Assembly (NCBI GenBank): GCA_947507875.1
Contig: CANNQP010000001.1
Coordinates: 248,001 to 312,000 of the forward strand
Origin: Verrucomicrobiaceae bacterium
GTDB taxonomy: Bacteria; Verrucomicrobiota; Verrucomicrobiia; Verrucomicrobiales; Verrucomicrobiaceae
Length of the DNA stretch: 64,000 nt
Direction: 5' to 3'
The position numbers and the translations under genes are program-made. Positions 33,392 to 42,348 of this stretch are shown here, one piece after another. Under the pieces are notes generated by a model. That model was not told where the DNA came from. It saw nothing but the letters and a program-made list of their open reading frames with translations, and ran no database searches. The number at the start of each line of letters is the position of its first letter. Within the stretch, counting starts at the first letter, position 1.

Positions 33392-34981
33392 ATGAATCTT
33401 CTGCTACCTCAAAGCCGCCGCAACGATCTTGATGCCCTGCGCGCGATAGCCATGTTGCTGGGCGTCGCCCTCCATGCCGCGCTAGCTTTCTCGGGTGGCC
33501 CCTGGATCGTGCAGGATTCTGTAACGCATCCGGCATTTCACGTCTTGATCAGCGCAATTCATGGCTTCCGGATGCCCTTGTTTTTTTTAATGAGCGGCTT
33601 TTTCACAGCCATGTTGTGGCGGCGACGTGGGCTAAGGGTGGTCATCAAGAATCGCTTTCATCGAGTGTTTTTGCCCATGCTGCTAGGTATGATCACCGTC
33701 GTGCCGCTGATGCACGGGTTCAGCCTTGAGGAAGCAAAATCAGTCCAACAGGCGATCTCCGCCACTAGCTCAAATCTTTGGAAAGCCTCTGCCCATGGCG
33801 AATTGGAACAGGTGAAAGAGCTTTTGGAGCAAGGAAAGCCACTGAACGAAACTGACCCAGTGCTCGGCATGACTCCCCTGAGCCATGCCACATTGCATGG
33901 ACACGAGGATGTCGTTCGGTTACTGCTAGCAAGAGGAGCAGATGCACGAGGACGAAACCGCGACGGAGGCACGGCTCTACACCTTGCGGCCTTTTTGGGT
34001 CGGGCGAAAATTAGCGAGCATTTGCTACGCGCAGGAGCCACACCCGACCTGAAGAACGTGCGGGGCGAGACTGCCATCGATGTCACCCTTCTGGATGAGG
34101 CATTGACCCGAATGATCACGCAAATGATGCATGTTCACCTAAATCACACCGCGCTAACGACGGGGCGGCAGCAGGTGCGGCAGCTTTTCGGTGCTGATCG
34201 ATCCGCCGCAGCGAAGAGCCAGCCACTGCTCAAGTTGTGGTTTTTTTGCACACGCGTGCCGCTTTTTTGCCACCTATGGTTTCTGTGGTTTCTGTGTTGG
34301 ATGGCAGGCGGCTTCGTCTTCTGGACCTGGCTTGCGAAGCGCACAGGTTGGCAGCCTGGAGAAAAACGCTGGATCACGTCTAACTGGCGTTGGCTATGGC
34401 TGGTGCCTTTGACGCTGATGCCCGCCTGGATCATGAGCCGCGGAATGCCTCATTTCGGACCCGAGACGAGCTCCAGTCTCGTGCCACCTCTTCCTTTATT
34501 GGGCTATTATGCCGTCTTTTTCAGCCTGGGAGTTTTGTACTTCGATGCTGAGGATTCTCAGGGGGAGTTAGGCAGACACTGGTGGCTGAGCCTGCCCATC
34601 GCGCTGCTTTTGGTGTTCCCCGCGGGCCTAGCTTTGACCTATCGGGATGCGTCCCCTTCCCTCTTGGCGGTTTTTTTGCAGGTTCTCTATGCTTGGCTCA
34701 TGTGCTTCGGCTTGATGGGTCTTTTTCGAGCGTTTTTATCGAAGGGAAGACCCTGGCTGCGCTATCTCTCTGACGCTTCCTACTGGATGTATCTGGCACA
34801 TCTACCGCTGGTGGTAGCAGCACAGCAGCAATTCAAAGCTATAAACATGTCCGCTGGGTTGAAATTTGCCGTGATCACCACAGGCAGCATAGCCGTTCTA
34901 CTGCTTAGCTACGAATTTCTCGTGCGCCCGACCTGGCTTGGCAGGCTGCTGAATGGAACAAGCGCTGCTCAAAAGCAGTGA
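33392..34981 (+). CDS. Membrane acyltransferase 3 with embedded ankyrin repeats
   Basis: 529 residues. The N-terminal RRNDLDALRAIAMLLGVALHA and PLFFLMSGFF match acyltransferase family 3 (OafA/MdoC type), which moves acyl groups onto sugars at the membrane. Membrane helices run to about 115 and again from about 285 to the end. Between them, residues about 127-245 contain ankyrin repeats (GMTPLSHATLHGHEDVVRLL, GGTALHLAAFLGRAKISEHL). The insertion lies in a loop after the second or third helix pair. Ankyrin repeats bind proteins, so the loop may dock a partner. It starts about 90 bases after the FHA-GrpE gene. Confidence 0.85.
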   Translation: MNLLLPQSRRNDLDALRAIAMLLGVALHAALAFSGGPWIVQDSVTHPAFHVLISAIHGFRMPLFFLMSGFFTAMLWRRRGLRVVIKNRFHRVFLPMLLGMITVVPLMHGFSLEEAKSVQQAISATSSNLWKASAHGELEQVKELLEQGKPLNETDPVLGMTPLSHATLHGHEDVVRLLLARGADARGRNRDGGTALHLAAFLGRAKISEHLLRAGATPDLKNVRGETAIDVTLLDEALTRMITQMMHVHLNHTALTTGRQQVRQLFGADRSAAAKSQPLLKLWFFCTRVPLFCHLWFLWFLCWMAGGFVFWTWLAKRTGWQPGEKRWITSNWRWLWLVPLTLMPAWIMSRGMPHFGPETSSSLVPPLPLLGYYAVFFSLGVLYFDAEDSQGELGRHWWLSLPIALLLVFPAGLALTYRDASPSLLAVFLQVLYAWLMCFGLMGLFRAFLSKGRPWLRYLSDASYWMYLAHLPLVVAAQQQFKAINMSAGLKFAVITTGSIAVLLLSYEFLVRPTWLGRLLNGTSAAQKQ

Positions 34982-35096
34982 GTCACAAAGCGTGAAATCT
35001 ACCTCGGAGAAGGTCGAGATGACTTAACCAAGTTGCACCCGGCCCTATTCTTGCTCATCTCAAATTCTCTCCGTAACCAAACCTCTACAAAAGCCC

Positions 35097-36128
35097 ATGC
35101 CAGTCGCAACTCCCGCTCAATATCGTGCCATGCTAGACGCCGCCCAAAAAGGTGGCTATGCCTACCCGGCCATCAATGTGACCTCACTGCCTACGATCAA
35201 TGGCGCGCTCAAAGCTTTCGCAGAAAGCAAGTCGGACGGCATCATTCAGATTTCTACGGGTGGCGGTGAATTCGCCTCAGGCACAGCGGTGAAAGACATG
35301 GCACTGGGAGCCATCGTGCTAGCGGAGGCTGTGCATACTTTGGCAGCAAAATATGACGTGCTCGTGGCGCTTCACACCGACCACTGCCACCCCAAAAACG
35401 TCGAGAAGTTCCTGAAACCCCTGCTGGCTGCCACCAAAGCGCGCCGCGAAGCAGGCAAAGGCAATCTTTTCAACTCCCACATGTTCGATGGCTCTGAACT
35501 GAGCCTGGAAGAAAACATCAAGGTATCCAAAGAACTCCTCAAAGAGTGCGCCGCTTTAGATATCATCCTGGAAGTCGAGGCTGGTGTCGTCGGGGGTGAA
35601 GAAGACGGCCACGACACTTCCGGTGTTTCGAATGATAAGCTCTACACCACTCCAGAAGACATGCTTGCGGTCTATGAGGCACTGAACGGCATCGGACGTT
35701 TCATGTTCGCCGCGACGTTTGGTAACGTTCACGGCTCCTACAAGCCAGGGGCAGTGAAACTCAAGCCCACCATTTTGCGTGATGGCCAAGCCGCTGTGAC
35801 TGGCAAATACGGTCCACAGGCGGAGATGGACCTTGTCTTCCACGGGGGGTCTGGAACCCCGTTGGAAGAGATTCGTGAGACCTTGGACTATGGCGTCATC
35901 AAAATGAACATCGACACCGACACCCAGTATGCCTTTACCCGCCCCATCGTGGGCCACATGCTGAAAAATTATGACGGCGTCCTAAAAATTGACGGCGAAA
36001 TTGGCGATAAGAAAGCCTATGATCCACGCGCCTACCTGAAAAAAGGTGAACAGGGTCTATGCGACCGGATGAAGGAAGCCTGCAACGATCTCCTGAGCAC
36101 TGGCAAAACCATCTTTGGAACGGTCTAA
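35097..36128 (+). CDS. fba: Class II fructose-bisphosphate aldolase
   Basis: 343 residues. The zinc-binding/catalytic ALHTDHCHPKN lies near 95 and further ligands are in ILEVEAGVVGGEEDG and FGNVHGSYKP. The length is typical of the long class II group (FbaA-like). It splits fructose 1,6-bisphosphate in glycolysis and makes it in gluconeogenesis. A strong terminator follows 30 bases after the stop. Confidence 0.95.
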   Translation: MPVATPAQYRAMLDAAQKGGYAYPAINVTSLPTINGALKAFAESKSDGIIQISTGGGEFASGTAVKDMALGAIVLAEAVHTLAAKYDVLVALHTDHCHPKNVEKFLKPLLAATKARREAGKGNLFNSHMFDGSELSLEENIKVSKELLKECAALDIILEVEAGVVGGEEDGHDTSGVSNDKLYTTPEDMLAVYEALNGIGRFMFAATFGNVHGSYKPGAVKLKPTILRDGQAAVTGKYGPQAEMDLVFHGGSGTPLEEIRETLDYGVIKMNIDTDTQYAFTRPIVGHMLKNYDGVLKIDGEIGDKKAYDPRAYLKKGEQGLCDRMKEACNDLLSTGKTIFGTV

Positions 36129-36158
36129 ACCCCTTCCCAAACGAGCAAAAACCTGCAA

Positions 36159-36196
36159 ACCGGAGCCACTGTGAAGAACAGGGCTCCGGTTTTTTC
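36159..36196 (+). terminator. Rho-independent terminator after fba
   Basis: Stem ACCGGAGCC/GGCTCCGGT with a 14-base loop followed by a T run. Confidence 0.9.
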
Positions 36197-36860
36197 ATAT
36201 CAAGCTGAGTTTGATCCCTCGCTGAAGTCCGCCGCAATGCCATTTGCCGCTTTCATGAATCCTACTCGCTAGCATAGCGGGAGAAATGGCAGAAGCGTCA
36301 TCACAAGAGCCAGTTTTTCACACGAAGTCTTTGCGCATAGCCCGATTCTGAAACGGGCATACGGGTAGCATAGAACAGCGAATCAAGTCACAAAACGCTC
36401 ACTTCAAGCATCTTAACCAAGCCCTTTAGGGGTAAACAAACTCTCTTCCTAGCGAAAGAAAAACCTGATTAACCCATCCCAAAGTGACAAAGTTGAAATG
36501 TTCCCCAATGGATTTTACACTGTTCCACAGTGGCTTATGCCTGTTTTTGAGCTGGTGATGATCTACGCGCTATTCAGGGCATGAGCTTGATAGGTAGAAT
36601 CACAAAAAGCATTGTGAATAACTTGTGAAAAGCTGCTGAAAAAGTCCCTCAAGTCTGGGAAAATCTACGGGAATCCGAGATAAAGCCCCCCTTAGCGACG
36701 GAACGTTATCTCGGAGCGCCTTCAGCACACGCGCTGAAACGAATGGACGGAACGCTGACAAAGCATGGAAAATCCCAATCTTCTGCAAGGTCTCAAATCA
36801 TGTTACCAACCACATGCTGCTGTTTTTTGTCCAAGAACCGTTCACCACAACCTATGATCT
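36197..36860. other. Long intergenic region before the ECF sigma gene
   Basis: About 660 bases without a convincing gene, moderately AT-rich. A nested hairpin at 36239-36290 has GCCATTT/AAATGGC outside and CGCTA-GCA-TAGCG inside. It could be a structured RNA, part of a regulatory leader, or chance. No clear promoter or operator was found. Confidence 0.4.
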
Positions 36861-37394
36861 GTGCGCATGAATTCCCCCGACCGCACCACTGTCTTTTTGG
36901 AACTTTTGACCCAGCATGAGAGGGCTCTCTCGCTGTACGTGCATAGTTTGGTCCCAGGTGACGCGGCGGCTGAGGACATTTTGCAGCAGACGAAGATGAT
37001 CCTATGGAAACATTTCGATGATTTCGAACTCGGGACTCATTTCCTTGCCTGGGCGCGAAAAACCGCTTTTCACCAGATTTTAACGCACCGCCGCCAAAAG
37101 AAACGTGGGCATCTGCCCCTGGACGAAGTCGCACTCGAAAGTTTAGCTGCTGCAGTCTCAGAACTCTCGGCAGACATCTCCGAACGCCGCGAAGCTCTGC
37201 GCAGCTGTCTAGGCCGTCTGCCGATCGAGCACAGGCAGCTCATCCAACTGAGGTATTTCGACGATCTCGAGATCGACCAAGTCGCCGAACGACTGAAGCG
37301 CACCCCAGCCGCCGTCTATCGCGCTCTCAGTCGCGTGCGGATGACGCTGATGGAATGCGTGCAAAGGCAGCTTATGGCCGCGAGCCACTCATGA
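36861..37394 (+). CDS. ECF-type RNA polymerase sigma factor
   Basis: 177 residues from GTG 36861 (ATG 36867 is an alternative). Sigma region 2 is at about 25-90 (DILQQTKMILWKHFDDF) and region 4 at about 125-170 (LPIEHRQLIQLRYFDDLEIDQVAERL). This is the Rhodopirellula/Verrucomicrobium type of ECF sigma factor. The next gene starts 22 bases later and encodes a FecR/CBM96-like membrane protein, its likely partner or anti-sigma factor. Targets unknown. Confidence 0.88.
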   Translation: MRMNSPDRTTVFLELLTQHERALSLYVHSLVPGDAAAEDILQQTKMILWKHFDDFELGTHFLAWARKTAFHQILTHRRQKKRGHLPLDEVALESLAAAVSELSADISERREALRSCLGRLPIEHRQLIQLRYFDDLEIDQVAERLKRTPAAVYRALSRVRMTLMECVQRQLMAASHS

Positions 37395-37416
37395 ACCATG
37401 CTAGGAATCAACTTTT

Positions 37417-38862
37417 ATGAATTCAAAAGAAAAATGGCAATTGATCGAACTCTGGGAGCAAGCCCGGGAAGGCACGCTATCTGAAGACAATTCCAACAAA
37501 CTGAGCCAGATCATCCAAGATGAGCCTGAAGCGCTTCGCTTGCTTGCTCATGCGGCTCTTTTAGATGCCGAAATCCAGCATCTGGACGCACGCGAGCTGA
37601 CGCAGCCAGTGGCCACGTCAGCTCGAAAAGAATCGCCGACTACATCCTGGCGGTGGCACCTCGTGACAGGAGCCCTGGCTGCGGCGATTGCGATAGCGGC
37701 TCTGACGCTTTTTGACCAAAGCCCAGCCCCTGTAGCGACCCTGGCCAAAGCCAAGAACTGCAAGTGGGGCAGCAGTGCCCTGCCGACGCTCGAGGGGTCC
37801 AATCTGCTGCCAGGCACGCTCGATCTGCTGGAGGGCATGGCCACGCTGCACTTTAACAGTGGAGCTGAAGTCATCCTAGAGGCTCCGGTTTGTTTAGAGG
37901 TGCTCTCTAGCATGGAGTGTCAGGTGAAGAAAGGCACGGTCGTGGCTGATGTTCCACCTCAGGCCAAGGGTTTTACAATCGTCACCCCCGAGACACGCAT
38001 CGTGGACTGGGGCACGCGTTTTGGCGTCAGTGCCGCAGAGGATGGCAAGTGCTTGGTCCACGTCATTGAGGGCCTGGTTGAGGTGCAGCGACATGGCGAA
38101 AAAGCATCGAAGGAACTGCGCGCTGGCCAGCGAGTGGACTACGGGGGCTTCATGGCAGGTGCGACAAATCCCGATGCAGATCGCGATGAGCAGCCGGAGC
38201 CAGGCCGCTGGCTGCCTGACCCATTGCGCGATCTCGGAGATGGTTGGCAGGCTGTGACCACCGGCTATGGAGAAGGCAGAGACACTTGGATTCAGTCGAA
38301 TGCCTCCATTCAGGCAACTGGGCGTGAATCCTTCCTGCGCGTCAAGCACAGTAGCCATGATGGGAGACTGGACCGCAAGGCCTACATCGCCTTCGACTTG
38401 CAGCGCTTCAAAGGGCGCCAGATCCTTGATGCTGAACTAGAACTGCACATTGAGCCCTCCGAGCTAGGCTTTGCTTCCCTGGTTCCTGATGCCACCTTTG
38501 TCATCCACGCCTTGATCGATGAAAGCCAAGATCAATGGCCTGAAGACGGACTCTCCTGGAAGCAGGCGCCCGCGCACGATGCAACACCTCAATGTCGAAC
38601 CGCACCAATAGCCTCGCAGACGGCCCTTATCGGAAAGTTCATGGTTCCGCAGGGCACGACCCGGGGTGCCTTCATCGTAGGCGGAAAAATGCTCACCGAA
38701 GTGCTCCGCCAAGACAGCAATGGGATGGTAACCTTCATCATCTGCCGCCAAACCGATGAAATGGCTCGAAATGGTCTCGCGCATGCCTTCGCCAGCCGAG
38801 AAAACACCAAAAACACCCCGCCAACCCTGCGGGTGAAGCTAGAACATGAAGGTGTGAAGTGA
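37417..38862 (+). CDS. FecR-domain membrane protein with C-terminal CBM96/DNRLRE-like domain
   Basis: 481 residues. The first 75 residues are cytosolic and acidic, with one membrane helix at about 88-107 (GALAAAIAIAALTLF). A FecR-like beta domain covers about 130-230 (FTIVTPETRIVDWGTRFGV). The C-terminal 200 residues resemble CBM96/DNRLRE modules (SFLRVKHSSHDGRLDRKAYIAFDLQRF) that bind carbohydrate or stabilise surface proteins. The order suggests that an outside domain senses a ligand and the inside part holds the ECF sigma factor, as in FecR systems. The ligand is unknown; the CBM96 match suggests a polysaccharide. Confidence 0.8.
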   Translation: MNSKEKWQLIELWEQAREGTLSEDNSNKLSQIIQDEPEALRLLAHAALLDAEIQHLDARELTQPVATSARKESPTTSWRWHLVTGALAAAIAIAALTLFDQSPAPVATLAKAKNCKWGSSALPTLEGSNLLPGTLDLLEGMATLHFNSGAEVILEAPVCLEVLSSMECQVKKGTVVADVPPQAKGFTIVTPETRIVDWGTRFGVSAAEDGKCLVHVIEGLVEVQRHGEKASKELRAGQRVDYGGFMAGATNPDADRDEQPEPGRWLPDPLRDLGDGWQAVTTGYGEGRDTWIQSNASIQATGRESFLRVKHSSHDGRLDRKAYIAFDLQRFKGRQILDAELELHIEPSELGFASLVPDATFVIHALIDESQDQWPEDGLSWKQAPAHDATPQCRTAPIASQTALIGKFMVPQGTTRGAFIVGGKMLTEVLRQDSNGMVTFIICRQTDEMARNGLAHAFASRENTKNTPPTLRVKLEHEGVK

Positions 38863-39042
38863 CGGAAAAACTGCTTGCTGCCCCTCACATCACTCCTACC
38901 ATGCGCGCCCTTCCGTCCGGCTATGCTGGAAGGAAGATCTTCAGCTAACCTCAACCCGCAGGTTTTCCGGATCAAGACTCATGTCTTGAGCATGCATCCG
39001 CTGAGCGCATGTGCGGAACTCCAGCACCCCCTACTCAACTAC
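38863..39042 (+). promoter_or_regulatory. Leader region of rpsB, possible structured 5' UTR
   Basis: 180 bases between the FecR gene and rpsB. Small hairpins are visible, for example CAAGAC-TCAT-GTCTTG at 38973-38988 and CTTCC ... GGAAG around 38910-38935. S2 autoregulates its own operon through such leaders in some bacteria; here this is only suggested. The frame is open upstream (38875), but that part has no S2 similarity. Confidence 0.35.
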
Positions 39043-39726
39043 ATGTCCCAAATCCTCGCCGAACTCGTCGAAGCAGGTGTCCATTTCGGTCACCAAACCA
39101 AACGCTGGAACCCAAAGATGAAGCAATTCATCCTAGATTCCCGCAATCAAATCCACATCCTCAATGTGGAAGAGACCGTGAAACAAGTGGAAGTCGCTGC
39201 TGCGTTCCTTTCCGAACTGGCACGCAAAGGCCGCCGCATGCTCTTCGTGGGCTGCAAACGCCAAGCTCAGGAAGCCATCCGTGAGGCTGCTGAAGCCTGT
39301 GGTCAATTCTATGTCAATCATCGCTGGCTGGGTGGCACCCTCACCAACCTGGAAACGATCCGCAAGAGCGTGGCTCGCCTCAACTACCTTGAGGAAATCG
39401 AGAAGAAGCCTGAGTTCAAGGCCATGTCCAAGAAGGAACTGGCATCCCTGAACCGCGAGCGCATCAAACTGGAACGCAACCTTCGTGGCGTGCGTGGCAT
39501 GGAAAAATTCCCCGACGCTGTGATCATCGTCGATAGCGCTCGGGAGCACATCGCGGTCAATGAAGCTCGCCGCCTGCGCATTCCAATCGTGGCCCTGGTG
39601 GATACCAATGCTGATCCAGATTTGATCGACTACCCCATCGCTGCCAACGATGACGCCATTCGCTCGATCCGCATCATTCTCCAGAAGCTGATCGACCCAG
39701 TGATCGCCGCTTCCGCTCAGAAGTAA
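39043..39726 (+). CDS. rpsB: 30S ribosomal protein S2
   Basis: 227 residues from ATG 39043 ([18 protein letters not shown]). [15 protein letters not shown], the [18 protein letters not shown] segment and [17 protein letters not shown] are family-defining. It is followed 22 bases later by tsf, the usual pair. Confidence 0.96.
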   Translation: MSQILAELVEAGVHFGHQTKRWNPKMKQFILDSRNQIHILNVEETVKQVEVAAAFLSELARKGRRMLFVGCKRQAQEAIREAAEACGQFYVNHRWLGGTLTNLETIRKSVARLNYLEEIEKKPEFKAMSKKELASLNRERIKLERNLRGVRGMEKFPDAVIIVDSAREHIAVNEARRLRIPIVALVDTNADPDLIDYPIAANDDAIRSIRIILQKLIDPVIAASAQK

Positions 39727-39748
39727 TTTCTTATCCCCCTCATTTACC

Positions 39749-40345
39749 ATGGCAGAAATCACCGCAAAACTCGTCCAAACTCTCCGCGAAAAAACCAATG
39801 CGGGAATGATGGAGTGCAAAGCCGCGCTCAAGGAAGCGGATGGCGACCTCGAGAAAGCCGAGACGATCCTTCGCAAGAAGGGCATCACCAAGGCTGAAAA
39901 GAAAGCTGACCGCCAGACCAAAGAAGGCATCGTAGCTAGCTACATTCACATGGCTGGCCGCATTGGCGTGCTGATCGAAGTAAACTGCGAAACCGACTTT
40001 GTTGCGAAGAACGAAAACTTCCAATCTTTCGTTCGCGATGTGTCGCTTCACATTGCTGCCGCCTCCCCCAAATACATTCAGCGTGAAGACGTGCCAGAGG
40101 CCTTGATCGCCAAAGAACGCGAAATCGCCGCTGAACAAGTGAAAGGCAAGCCCGCCGAGATCGTGGAGAAAATTGTCAGTGGCAAGATCGACAAGATCTT
40201 CGCTGAACAGTGCCTTCTCGACCAAGCCTTCATCAAGAATCCGGATCTTACGATCCGTGATCTCGTGAAGAGCAAAATCGCTGAGCTGGGAGAAAACTTG
40301 GTCATTCGCCGCTTCGTTCGTTACGCGGTGGGCGAAGAAATCTAA
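39749..40345 (+). CDS. tsf: Elongation factor Ts (short form)
   Basis: 198 residues. The N-terminal UBA-like helix LREKTNAGMMECKAAL and the core VNCETDFVAKNENF are clear. The protein is shorter than the 280-residue E. coli form, like the one-core EF-Ts of some bacteria. It exchanges GDP on EF-Tu. A terminator lies 24 bases after the stop. Confidence 0.95.
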   Translation: MAEITAKLVQTLREKTNAGMMECKAALKEADGDLEKAETILRKKGITKAEKKADRQTKEGIVASYIHMAGRIGVLIEVNCETDFVAKNENFQSFVRDVSLHIAAASPKYIQREDVPEALIAKEREIAAEQVKGKPAEIVEKIVSGKIDKIFAEQCLLDQAFIKNPDLTIRDLVKSKIAELGENLVIRRFVRYAVGEEI

Positions 40346-40368
40346 ACCTGAGTTACCGATCCATTGAC

Positions 40369-40402
40369 AGGGAGCGGGCCATTTGCGTCCGCTCCCTTTT
40401 TT
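40369..40402 (+). terminator. Rho-independent terminator after tsf
   Basis: Stem AGGGAGCGG/CCGCTCCCT with an 11-base loop, followed by six T. Confidence 0.9.
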
Positions 40403-40520
40403 GTGTCGATTTGCAGTTGCCCTTTCATTGACGCTACCCTTGCGGGCACCTAAACGTACATTCAATAACAGCATCAGGACAAATCCCACCTGAGCTAGAA
40501 TCCTTTTGACCCCATCCCCC

Positions 40521-41084
40521 ATGAAGTGCGACGTCTGTGCGAGCGAGGCCACGGTTTTCCTGACCCAAATCATCAATGGGCAGATGACCACCGTGAACCT
40601 GTGTGACGCGTGCTCCAAAGCCAAAGGTGTGACTGATGAAACAGGCTTTGGATTGGCTGAGGCCTTCCTCAGCGGCGGCATCCCTGAAACACCAAACGCC
40701 AGCGAAGCAGTCTGCCCAACTTGTGGTTTCACCGCCTCTCAATTGAAAAAAATCGGCCGCATGGGCTGTCCGGATTGTTACAGCACCTTCAGGGAGGGCC
40801 TGGATAACCTATTGAAGGCCATGCACAAAGGCACACGACACGTTGGCAAAATCCCCGCTAAATGGCAAACCACAGCGCCCGAATCCAGTCATGAGCGGCT
40901 TGATGAGGAAACTCCCCCCCTAAGTGAGAAAAAAAATCCCTCGGTTTCCGAGTCTGAAGAATCAGGGCCTAGCTTGGCTAAATTGAAAAAAGAGCTCGAA
41001 ACTGCCGTGCGCGAGGAGCGCTATGAAGAAGCCGCGATCATCAAACGAGAAATCGACCGCATCCAAGAGACCGATCAAGCTTAA
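40521..41084 (+). CDS. mcsA: McsA-like zinc-finger protein with UVR domain
   Basis: 187 residues from ATG 40521 (MKCDVCASEATVFLTQ); the longer frame from 40506 is not needed. It has two Cys pairs (CDVC ... CDAC) and two more (CPTC ... CPDC) for zinc, then a variable linker and a C-terminal UVR motif (LKKELETAVREERYEEAAIIKREI). In Bacillus and Staphylococcus McsA activates the arginine kinase McsB. mcsB follows 38 bases later. No clpC or ctsR is nearby. Confidence 0.88.
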   Translation: MKCDVCASEATVFLTQIINGQMTTVNLCDACSKAKGVTDETGFGLAEAFLSGGIPETPNASEAVCPTCGFTASQLKKIGRMGCPDCYSTFREGLDNLLKAMHKGTRHVGKIPAKWQTTAPESSHERLDEETPPLSEKKNPSVSESEESGPSLAKLKKELETAVREERYEEAAIIKREIDRIQETDQA

Positions 41085-41122
41085 AGACCAGCGTGTAGCA
41101 TCAGCCTCTCACCGCTCATCCC

Positions 41123-42223
41123 ATGCAATTTACCTCATTGATCAACCATCCCGCCGACTGGATGCAGGGCAGCGGCCCTCATTCGGACGTGGTCATGACC
41201 TCGCGGGTTCGGCTTGCACGTAACCTTCGTGGCTTTCCTTTCCCAGGCTACAGCCAAGAAAAACAGCGCCTAGAACTGCTAAACCTAGCCAAACCTGTGG
41301 TCGAGGCGCTTTCTGAAATGGGAGATGCCTACAGCGAAGACTACGTCAGCCTCACCAAGATCCACAAGCAGGTGTTGGTTGAACGACATCTCATCAGTCG
41401 TGAACATGCGGCTCGATCGGCAGGTTGTGCCGTGGTCGTTGATGCCAGGCAAAATCTCTCCATCATGATCAACGAGGAAGATCATTTTCGAATTCAAGGC
41501 ATCCGTGCTGGATTGGATCTGCTGAATGCCTGGAGCCTCGTGGATCGGGTCGATAGCGAACTGGAAGCCCATTTGCCCTATGCGTATGACCCAAAACTCG
41601 GCTATCTGACGGCCTGCCCAACCAATGTAGGCACCGGCATGAGAGCCTCCGTCATGCTGCACCTGCCTGCACTTGCTTTAACTGAGCAAATCAATCCCGT
41701 GATCAAAGCAGTCGGCAAAATCGGACTGGCAGTACGAGGCCTGTATGGTGAGGGGACGGATGCATTGGGCAATCTTTTTCAGATCTCAAATCAACACACG
41801 CTTGGAGAGAAGGAACATGACATCATTGCTTCCATTGAGCGAGTCATTGAGCGGGTCGTCAGCTCCGAACTGAATGCGCGTCAGAAGCTCTTGGAAGACA
41901 ATCCGATTATGCTTCGAGACCAAGTCGGAAGAGCCTATGCGATTCTCCGCCATGCTCATATCCTCAGTTCCAAGGAAGCACTTAATTTGCTCTCACTTCT
42001 CCGTCTCGGAGCCGACTTGGATATCCTGCCAGACTGTGACCGCAGTGTGCTTGATCTCCTGCTGATGGAAATTCAACCGGCGCATTTGCAGCTGCGGGCG
42101 GAAATCGAACTCAATGCAGAAGAGAGGGACATGCGCAGGGCCTGGCTCACGCGCTCGCGTTTGCGTGATATCTCAAGCCCGATCGAGCCGCCTCCAGATC
42201 ACCCTAACGAAGGCGATTCTTAA
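41123..42223 (+). CDS. mcsB: Protein-arginine kinase McsB
   Basis: 366 residues. ATP:guanido phosphotransferase fold: VVMTSRVRLARNLRGFPFPG at the start, the YLTACPTNVGTGMRASVMLHLPAL active-site loop, and GLYGEGTDALGNLFQISNQ. It phosphorylates arginine residues of proteins to mark them for ClpCP degradation. It pairs with McsA as in Firmicutes, but here sits behind rpsB-tsf. Confidence 0.93.
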   Translation: MQFTSLINHPADWMQGSGPHSDVVMTSRVRLARNLRGFPFPGYSQEKQRLELLNLAKPVVEALSEMGDAYSEDYVSLTKIHKQVLVERHLISREHAARSAGCAVVVDARQNLSIMINEEDHFRIQGIRAGLDLLNAWSLVDRVDSELEAHLPYAYDPKLGYLTACPTNVGTGMRASVMLHLPALALTEQINPVIKAVGKIGLAVRGLYGEGTDALGNLFQISNQHTLGEKEHDIIASIERVIERVVSSELNARQKLLEDNPIMLRDQVGRAYAILRHAHILSSKEALNLLSLLRLGADLDILPDCDRSVLDLLLMEIQPAHLQLRAEIELNAEERDMRRAWLTRSRLRDISSPIEPPPDHPNEGDS

Positions 42224-42348
42224 GCGCAAATTTGTCTGTTGGGGAACCGGAGATTTTGATCCTAAAATGCAACTCCAAAGTTGATTTTAGCCTTGTCGTT
42301 AGAGGCATCCATCAGCAGACTCAACCTTCACTCCTAACCATTGTGGCC

